Source: Monodelphis domestica (taxonomy: Eukaryota > Chordata > Mammalia > Didelphimorphia > Didelphidae). Taken from it: DNA of 64,000 nucleotides. Shown here piece after piece: positions 56,346 through 64,000 of this stretch. The stretch is taken from the NCBI RefSeq assembly GCF_027887165.1, contig NC_077230.1, positions 265,613,943-265,677,942 of the forward strand, read 5' to 3'. Each line of letters opens with the position of its first letter. Position 1 is the first letter of the stretch. The position numbers were made by a program, and so were the translations under genes. Below the pieces are notes generated by a model. The model saw only the letters and a list, made by a program, of their open reading frames with translations, was not told where the DNA came from and did no database searches.

Positions 56346-56639
56346 CAAGTCTGACTAGGAAAGAACTAAAAGCAGCAGTAGTATATTGGGGGTGGGAGAG
56401 AAGCCCCAAGTAATGAATATAAAATAGAAGTAAATACTAGAATGGGGGGGGGACAAATGAACAAAAAAAATAGAACTAAGAGAATCTCGGGTATAAGAAC
56501 CAAGCCCTATTTCAGCAAAGAGTTCAATTTTCTCACATCAGGTATATTATCACTGCAATACTGTATAAATGTCTCTAGAAATTTTACAAAGTTGTCTGTA
56601 TTCCTATAGGGAGGCAAATTATAGCTTCATGTTTAAATA

Positions 56640-58965
56640 CAAATACAACACCCATTCCCATTAAAAACATTAGAAAGCAAAGGAATAGAAGGGTCTTTCC
56701 TAAAAATAATAAACAACAGTATCTATCTAAAATCATCAACAAACATCATCTGCAATGGGGATAAACTAGACGCCTTCCCAATATGATCAGGAGTGAAACA
56801 AGGATGCCCATTATCACCTCTATTATTTGACATTGTACTAGAAGCACTAGCAGTAGCAATTCGAGAAGAAAAAGAAATTGAAGGCATTAAAATAGGCAAG
56901 GAGGAGACCAAGTTATCACTCTTTGTGGATGACATGATGGTCTACTTAAAGAATCCTAGAGATTCAACCAAAAAGCTAATCGAAATAATCAACAACTTTA
57001 GCAAATTTGCAGGACACAAAATAAACCCACATAAGTCATCAACATTTCTATATATTTCCAACACAGCTCAGCAGCAAGAACTAGAAAGAGAAATCCCATT
57101 CAAAATCACCTTAGACAAAATAAAATACTTAGGAATCTATCTCCCGAAACAAACACAGGAACTATATGAACACAACTACAAAACACTCTCCACACAACTA
57201 ACACTAGACTTGAACAATTGGAAGAACATTAACTGCTCATGGGTAGGATGAGCCAATATAATAAAAATGACCATCCTACCCAAACTGCATCTATCTATTT
57301 AGTGCCATACCCATGGAACTTCCAAAATATTTCTTTACTGATTTAGAAAAAACCATAACAAAGTTCATTTGGAAGAACAAAGGATCAAGGATATCCAGGG
57401 AAACAATGAAAAAAAAATACAAAGGAAGGGGGCCTTGCAGTCCCAGAGCTCAGACTATATTATAAAGCAGCAGTCATCAAAACAATTTGGTACTGGCTAA
57501 GAAACAGAAAGGAGGATCAGTGGAATAGACTCGGGGTAAGTGACCTCAGCAGAACAGTATACGACAAACCCAGAGAACCCAGCTTTTGGGATAAAAATAC
57601 ACTATTTCATAAAAACTGCTGGGATAATTATAGGACAGCGTGGGAAAGATTGGGTTTAGATCAACACCTCACACCCTACACCAAGATAAATTCAAAATGG
57701 GTGAATGACTTGAACATAAAGAAGGAAACTATAAGAAATTTAGGCGAACACAGAATAGTATACGTGTCAGACCTTTGGGAAGGGAAAGATTTTAAAACCA
57801 AGCAAGACTTAGAAAGAGTCACAAAATGCAAAATAAATAAGTTGGAATACATCAAATTAAAAAGTTTTTGTACAAACAAAACCAATGTAACTAAAATCCG
57901 AAGGAAAGCAACAAATTAGGAAGCAATCTTCATAAAAACCTCTGACAAAGGTTTAATTACTCAAATTTACAAAGAGCTAAATCAATTGTACAAAAAATTA
58001 AGCCATTCTCCAATTGATAAATGGGCAAGGGACATGAACAGGCAATTTTCAGTTAAAGAAATCAAAACTATTAATAAGCACATGAAGAAGTGTTCTAAAT
58101 CTCTTATAATCAGAGAGATGCAAATCAAAACAACTCACACCTAGCAGACTGGCTAACATAGCAGCAAAGGAAAGTAATGAATGCTGGAGGGGATGTGGCA
58201 AAGTAGGGACATTAATTCATTGCTGGTGGAGTTGTGAATTGATCCAACCATTCTGGAGGGCAATTTGGAACTATGCCCAAAGGGCGATAAAAGACTGTCT
58301 GCCCTTTGATCCAGCCATAGCACTGCTGGGTTTGTACCGCAAAGAAATAATAAGGAAAAAAACTTGTACAAGAATATTCATAGCTGCACTCTTTGTGGTG
58401 GCCAAAAATTGGAAAATGAGGGGATGCCCTTCAATTGGGGAATGGCTGAACAAATTGTGGTATATGTTGGTGATGGAATACTATTGTGCTCAAAGGAATA
58501 ATAAAGTGGAGGAGTTCCATGGAGTCTGGAACTACCTCCAGGAAGTGATGCAGAGCGAAAGGAGCAGAACCAGGAAATCATTATACACAGAGACTGATAC
58601 ACTGTGGTACAATCGAAGGTAATGGACTTCTCCATTAGGGACAATGCAATGTCCCTGAACAATCTGCAGGGATCTATAAAACACTATCCACAAGCAGAGG
58701 ATAAACTGTGAGAGTAAAAACACCGAAGAAAAGCAACTGCTTGACTACAGGGGTGGAGGGGATATGACTGAGTAGAGACTCTAAATGAACACTCTAGTGC
58801 AAATACCAACAACACGGAAATAGGTTCGAGTCAAGAACACATGTGATATCCACTGGAATCATGTGTCGGCTATGGGAGAGGTGGGGGGGGGAGGAAAAGA
58901 AAATGATCTTTGTTTCCAATGAATAATGTTTGGAAATGACCAAATAAAATAATGCTTAAAAAAAA
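56640..58965 (+). mobile_element. 5'-truncated L1: reverse transcriptase to 3' UTR
   Basis: About 2.3 kb covering the second half of L1 ORF2 and the 3' UTR. The reverse-transcriptase part at 56793-57251 has QGCPLSPLLFDIVLEAL, the catalytic FVDD at 56922-56933, INPHKSSTFLYI and IKYLGIYLPK, ending at a TGA after NCSWVG. A further part at 57650-57919 includes HLTPYTKINSKWVNDLN. The C-terminal part at 58239-58622 has DCLPFDPAIALLGLY, MRGCPSIGEWLNKLWYML and ends NRR-stop. Stops and frameshifts make it inactive. The L1 family's usual endonuclease half is missing. A tail of eight A ends it near 58965. Confidence 0.95.
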
Positions 58966-60019
58966 TGTTTCTCGTAGAAAATAATGCAAAAGGTCTAGTA
59001 TTTATTGGTAAAGACCCAAATTGTTTTGTGTCTTCTCAACCACTGAATTTCCATATATCTTATGACCATTTAATTAATAAGTACATTGACATACTGACAT
59101 TTATTAAATTTATTTTTAATGTTAATACTGGAAGTATTAATTTTTTTAAAGACTCCTTTGTGATAGAGAATCCAGTATGGTGTTTTGCCTTTTGAAAAGA
59201 AAAAATTCCCTCTTGGTGTCAAGCTGGATATTAATTACATTCAAACAGTTCTGAAACTTACTGAAATCATTATCTCTAATCAATCCTAGTGATAATGAAC
59301 AGATGTCTGGCTATAGGCATTGTGCAGAATTAAATGTAGCTAACATATTACCTTTAACTGATACATAATTATCACCATAAAATTACACTGTATCATAGTA
59401 TATTTTCAGACTAATTAGCAATTTTCCAAGGTTACATTTATAAATCTTTAATATCAAACCTAAGAGAATAATAACCAAATTGGAATAAAATTTCCCTTTG
59501 TATTTTCCAAATCAATCTTTTTTCTTCTCTTCAATGGGCTCCTCCAAGATAAGGAAAAAGAAGATTTATGGAACAGTCTGTCAAGTCTAGAGGCCAAAAT
59601 TAATTATCTCCTTTCGTGAAGGACTCTGAACATAATTTGTGAATGCCCAATTTGGAAAATGAGACAAGACTTGTAACACAGACACAGATATAGACATAAA
59701 ACAAACATTAATCACAGACTGAGGGAAGCATGCTTTTAAAAATTAAGGTGTTTACTCAAGATCTTGAGGAAGGAAAAAAGGAAGAAGGAATGAAAAAAAT
59801 CCATTTGCTTTTTCCAAGGTACTGTCTCTTTAAAAACTGTGAGAAGTGAAGAAAAGTTTTTGGCTCCAGGAGCTTTAAACATAAATATTTGAAGAGGCAG
59901 GTAACAAGGTATTGAAAGATGGGCTCCTCACTGCTAGAACTGATGAAATAGAATGGAGACAGAATCTAAGGCCCATTGCCAATTCTTTAAACAACGATCC
60001 TCTAGAACCTAAAGTCTGG
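58966..60019. other. Repeat-poor stretch in PANX1 intron 1
   Basis: About 1 kb of AT-rich DNA without recognised mobile elements or exon. Confidence 0.4.
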
Positions 60020-60715
60020 CTCTAACCTAAGTTCCTGGCTCATTTCGCATTACTTCCCTTTAAAACTATTATTACAGCCAAAATAACTGGAGAGTCTGCT
60101 AAGTCTCTGTTTCCCATACTGACATTCCTTCTTTTGCCTCCATTCAATTGTCCAAGCTATCCCCAGTGGCTAAAATGCACTCTCCTCACCTCCACCTTTC
60201 AGAAACTTTATGCTCTATCAAAGTTTCATGCAGGTGACCCTTCCACTGTAAAGTTGTTAGTTGTCCTGAAACCATTAGTGGTTTCTTCATCTTTAAATGA
60301 CCTTGTATTTTTCTACCAACAAATTTTACCACACCAGGAAGAACATAAGTTCTCTGAGGATAGGGTTTGTTTCATTTTGTATACATATGATTTGTATACA
60401 TATACATATGTCTTATACATAGTAGGAATATAGTAATTGTTCTCCCTTTCTCTGAAAAGGTAATAAGCTTATAAATTCATTCATCCATCAGTCTCCTTCA
60501 AGTCTTAGCTAAAATCCCACCTTCTGCAAAACTCTTCCAATTCTCCCTTCATGTTAGTGTCTTCTAGATGAGATTACATTCAATTTATCTTGTATCTTAT
60601 CTGTACATAATTGTTTAAATGTTGACTTCCCACTATACTGTGAGATCCTTTCACCATTCTTCATATTTCCAATGCACTATGCCTGGCACATAAGCACTTC
60701 ATCAATCAATAATTT
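60020..60715 (+). mobile_element. L2 LINE 3' region, two adjacent pieces
   Basis: 60020-60440 has 'cataagttctctgaggatag', and 60480-60715 has 'tccttcaagtcttagctaaa' and 'cactatgcctggcacataag'. Confidence 0.7.
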
Positions 60716-60739
60716 ATTTTATTAGAATTTATTATTATT

Positions 60740-61010
60740 AATATTTATTATACTTTATTAAATACCTCCTTTATGCCAAGCACTCTGCTAAGAGGTAAAG
60801 ATACAAAGATGCAAAAGAGTCAGTATCAGGCCTCAAGATACTTATAATTTAATTGGGGAAACAACATGTAAATAAATATATATAAGGCAAGCTGTATACA
60901 GGATAAACAGGAAACAATTAATACAGGGAAGGCACTAGAATTAAGAGTTTGGGTTGAGGAAGATGTCCAGTAAAATAGGATTTACGCTGGGACTTCAAGG
61001 AAATAAATGC
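60740..61010 (-). mobile_element. L2 LINE 3' region
   Basis: Plus-strand 'tttatgccaagcactctgct', 'gcctcaagatacttataatt' and 'aaacaacatgtaaataaata' are the reverse complement of L2. It directly follows a plus-strand L2. Confidence 0.7.
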
Positions 61011-61284
61011 CTGATCATTTGACTTGATCCAAGAAGTGTGCTATTTCCCCTCAGGTTTCAGATTCTCTTCTATTGCTGAGTTGAAACTATAGGCACTAGC
61101 AGAAATTTGGTACCCTAAATTTTGAATCTTGTTCTTGAACAGAGAATCAAAGAAACTAGAAACTGAGGTTCCTTTTATCCCTCTCATCCACCTCTATCCT
61201 TTGATACAGTATTACTCACAACAATGTACTTCTCAGTTGACTGGGCTATTTTCTTAATATCCCATAGGAAAGGCAAATCACTGG

Positions 61285-61548
61285 AGGTATTAACAACTGT
61301 CATTTACAGAGTGCACTGAACTTTGCAATATGCTTTTCATATACTATTTCATTGTATCCTCATAATCAACCTGGAAGGTAAAAACTATAGGTATCATAAT
61401 GTTTCTTTAACATGTAAAAAAACTGAGGCACAGAGAAGTCATGTGATAAGTCCATGGTCATAGAGTTAATAAATAACAAAGGCAGGATTTTAATCCATTT
61501 CTCTTCTGAATTCAAGTGCCATGATTTTACCAGTACACTGGTTGAACT
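61285..61548 (+). mobile_element. CORE-SINE/MIR
   Basis: Contains 'catatactatttcattgtat', 'aaaaactgaggcacagagaa' and 'ggcaggattttaatcca'. Confidence 0.75.
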
Positions 61549-61689
61549 CTGCTAAAAACTATCCTATCTCTACTAATTTTTCTCTACTTCCTAAAAGTGG
61601 TAATTCCCTTGTTAAGAAACACCCCAAGACAGCAAAAGACCAGTACTCATAGCCAGACCACAAACTCACAAACAACTGAAGCACTTTGT

Positions 61690-62060
61690 CCTTTTTTTTA
61701 AGAGACCACATCACTATTGTACAATGATCAATTGTGAATGACTTAGCTATCCTCAGGAATACAACAATCCAAGACAATTCCAAAGGACTTATGATGAAAA
61801 ATACTATTCACCTCCAGAGAAAGAACAGATAGAATATGAAAGCAGAGAAATGAATACTTCTTAAAACTTTATTTTTCTTGGGGTTTTTATCTGTGTTTTC
61901 TTTTGCAACACAGCGATATGGATATGTTTTGCATGACTGTATATGTATAATCTTTATCAAATTGCTTTACCTTCTGGTAAAGGTGGGGAGGGACGGAGGG
62001 AGAGAATTTGGAACTTTAAAATTATAGAAACAGTTTTTTTTTATATGTAATTGAAAAAAC
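61690..62060 (+). mobile_element. L1-type LINE 3' end
   Basis: Phrases 'gatcaattgtgaatgactta', 'caagacaattccaaaggact' and 'aggtggggagggacgg' match the L1 3' UTR. Confidence 0.7.
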
Positions 62061-63071
62061 TGAAAGAATTTGAGAGAAAACAAGGAATGAGCAGATGAGA
62101 TTGTAAAGTCACCATTGATGCTGTTGGTGAATGGAAGAGGCATGGAGGATTGGGGAAGGGCAAATGTCTTGATTTTCAATGAACTGAAGAGAGTCTGCAA
62201 ATTACTGGCCCTGAAATCTATTATAATTCCTGGTAAACTTCCAAAGTATATCACTAAATGTATGGTTAGTGAACGTTTAGATAAGGATTGTAAATGACAA
62301 AGAACTAGATTTGCCTCAATAAATGCTGATTGCTTCATCAGGGAAAATAAAAAAAAAGAAGCCGCACCCAAGAATTACTAGACTTGTAACCTCTTTTTCT
62401 TCAGTGGCCTGTCCTTGCCTGGTCACTCAGACCTCTGGAAGCAGAAGATTCAGGAAAAATTTAATCTTCAGATGTCTAAAGGGTTATTATGTAAAAGGAG
62501 AATTAGATTTGGTCTGCTTTATTCCAGAAAGTAGAAGAGGAGGGGAGAGAAAGTTACTCAGGTGTATGTACATACACAGGTAATACACATTCACATATGT
62601 GTATGCACACATGCTTATGTATATGTGTGCATATACACATAATACTTATATGCTTGGGATATCCTGAACATATCATTTTATTAGTATAGAGAACTCCAGG
62701 ATGAGATGAGGGAATTTTCTTTACCAAAGCAAGTTCTTTGCAACTTGTACTGTTTGAGAGTTGACTAGAGCAGAAGTATTAAACATGCAGCACTGAGATT
62801 GGAATTAGAACCAGATTAAAATCTAATAGGGAAATATTTAACACAATAATTTTTGACATAAATTTGACACAAATAACAATTGGAGTTAGGCCAAAATAGA
62901 ACAGGCTGCATCACAAGGAACTGGTTTTCTTAGAGATTCTTGGGTTCCGCTGTGGGAAAGGAGTGTCTCAAACAGAGAATTATCAAATTTATGAATGATC
63001 AAGTTATAGTAGAGAGGATTAGTGTTTCTGGTTGAGAGTTGGGCTAGTTAATCCTAAGAGTTTATGATTCA
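62061..63071. other. Intron 1, mostly unrecognised, with a TG/CA tract
   Basis: A short alternating purine-pyrimidine run lies at 62558-62645. The rest shows no exon or clear repeat. Confidence 0.45.
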
Positions 63072-63262
63072 GGGGCCATGAGGTAGCTCAGTGGATAGAG
63101 AGCCAAGTCTGGAAATCAGAAGGACCTGGGTTCAAATCTGGTTTCAGCCACTTCCAACTGTGTGACCCTGGGCAAGTCCCTTGACAGCAACTGCTTTCCC
63201 CTTATTGCTCTTCTGCTTTGGAACCAATACTTAGTTATCAATTCTAAGAAAGAAGGAAAGGA
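63072..63262 (+). mobile_element. tRNA-derived SINE, full length
   Basis: Complete order: 'catgaggtagctcagtggat', 'ctgggttcaaatctgg', 'tgtgaccctgggcaagtccc', 'caattctaagaaagaaggaa'. Confidence 0.92.
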
Positions 63263-63514
63263 TAAAGCCTCATGAGTCTCACTTCTGCCTCTATCCAGCA
63301 AGATTGGTAAGAAGATATGAAACTGATTTTCTGCCCTAGTCTGAACCAGAAGATGGCACACTACCTGAGACTGAACATTCAGGAGTAGCCAGACTCAACA
63401 AACTTTCTGATAACCATATATGAGAAGGCAGACATAGTAGTTGGGTCTCTATCAAGGTAAGGGGATGCAGAACAGGCATAGGGGTTAGAGCTAGAACTAG
63501 GTCATGCTAGAACA

Positions 63515-63630
63515 GAACTCTTTAACCTAGGGTCCATAAACTTCTTTTAAAAAATATTTTGGTAACTGTATTTCAATGTAACTGATTTCCTTTGTTTAAA
63601 AAAAAATTATGATTCATCGATTACATGATC
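63515..63630 (+). repeat. Unclassified interspersed repeat
   Basis: Phrase 'ctctttaacctagggtccat' then 'ttggtaactgtatttcaatg', related to the start of 14620-14805. Confidence 0.5.
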
Positions 63631-63911
63631 TTTTCCAAAATAAGAGCAAGGCTCTAGGATTCTATTTCTACCCCAACTTGCCTGAGCCAAGCTAGTCATG
63701 GACATCTTCTTTTTTCACTTTTTGCCTACCTAACACAAAGTTCTAGTTTTATTTTCCTCAAAAAAACCTTCACTAGCTAAATTAAAAGTATAAAAACCCA
63801 AACAACACAATTTCAGAAAATGGAAATTTGAGGCAATAATGTTCCTTTTCTAGTGTTTTTGGCATACTTTCCTAGAACACCTAACAACTATGCTCATCTA
63901 ACTACTTTCTG

Positions 63912-64000
63912 AGCTAGCTGAGTAATGCAGTGGAAAGATCCTTGGATTTACGGCCAGGAGACCTGCATTTGAGTTCTTACTCTACAATTATCTATATGAC
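63912..64000 (+). mobile_element. MIR/MAR1-like SINE cut by the window end
   Basis: Head 'gagtaatgcagtggaaagat' and 'gacctgcatttgagttctta'; continues beyond the window. Confidence 0.6.

Larger units (their letters stand above)
17284..64000 (-). other. PANX1: PANX1 gene region, partial (3' UTR to intron 1)
   Basis: This span is the part of the pannexin 1 transcription unit present here: probable 3' UTR, coding exons 5 to 2, introns 4 to 2 and the 3' part of intron 1. Joining the four exons gives one open frame of 370 residues, colinear with human PANX1 residues 62-426. With a 61-residue exon 1 the protein would be about 431 residues, against 426 in human. Exon 1 encodes the N-terminal tail and first membrane segment. 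I looked for it on the minus strand from 40958 to 64000 and saw neither it nor a CpG-rich promoter, so it should lie further upstream. In human, HEPHL1 lies upstream and IZUMO1R far downstream of PANX1 (from memory), which agrees with the gene-free 3' flank here. Confidence 0.93.
40958..64000 (-). other. PANX1: PANX1 intron 1, 3' part
   Basis: More than 23 kb upstream of exon 2 with no recognisable exon 1, assigned to intron 1 because exon 2 begins with a phase-1 acceptor. An alternative internal promoter cannot be excluded, but no GC-rich promoter-like block was seen. Confidence 0.75.

Noticed and set aside
56793..57251. Reverse-transcriptase frame as a host gene or a retron-like system
   Set aside because: It is the L1 ORF2 segment of a 5'-truncated element with downstream stops and a matching L1 3' end.
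58239..58622. 127-residue frame as an independent protein
   Set aside because: It is the L1 ORF2 C-terminus, also present at 32842-33424 on the other strand.

Overview
This 64 kb window is vertebrate nuclear DNA, almost certainly from a marsupial. It is AT-rich and has introns. It is crowded with tRNA-derived SINEs carrying the phrases 'cagctaggtggctcagtgg' and 'cctgggttcaaat', CORE-SINE/MIR elements, and old L2 and CR1 LINEs. Younger L1 fragments and solo retroviral LTRs are also present. The SINE set is the main reason for the marsupial call. I cannot separate an American opossum from an Australian lineage by eye.

The one gene I can support is pannexin 1 (PANX1), on the minus strand. Coding exons 2 to 5 lie at 40818-40957, 21618-21844, 19601-20259 and 18018-18106. 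Every junction has GT-AG ends and the phases match, giving 370 continuous residues that align end to end with human PANX1 from residue 62 to the stop. The extracellular cysteines, the N-glycosylation sequon, the membrane segments and the caspase site DVVD are present, so this looks like a working gene rather than a retrocopy. Exon 1 (human residues 1-61) was not found and should lie beyond position 64000, making intron 1 longer than 23 kb. Two protein differences stand out: a Trp-to-Cys change at the end of the first extracellular loop, and a terminal Gln where human PANX1 ends in Cys.

Layout: 1-17283 is downstream of PANX1 and gene-free as far as I can see. It holds SINEs, L2, three LTR-like pieces and a repeat-poor block at about 10.9-14.1 kb. 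17284-18017 is the probable 3' UTR. 18107-21617 holds introns 4 and 3. 21845-40817 is intron 2, with L1 3' ends, L2, LTRs, a young L1 with a 16-base target-site duplication and a repeat-poor block at about 26.1-26.9 kb. 40958-64000 is the visible part of intron 1, with nested SINEs, two related LTR-like pieces, CR1 reverse-transcriptase remnants, a long GA tract and a 2.3 kb 5'-truncated L1.

I found no undescribed biological system. The points worth checking are the PANX1 substitutions, the inverted L1 pair around exon 2, the nested insertions with clear target-site duplications, and the repeat-poor blocks. Repeat family names are from memory of consensus phrases, and repeat boundaries are approximate unless a duplication is given.
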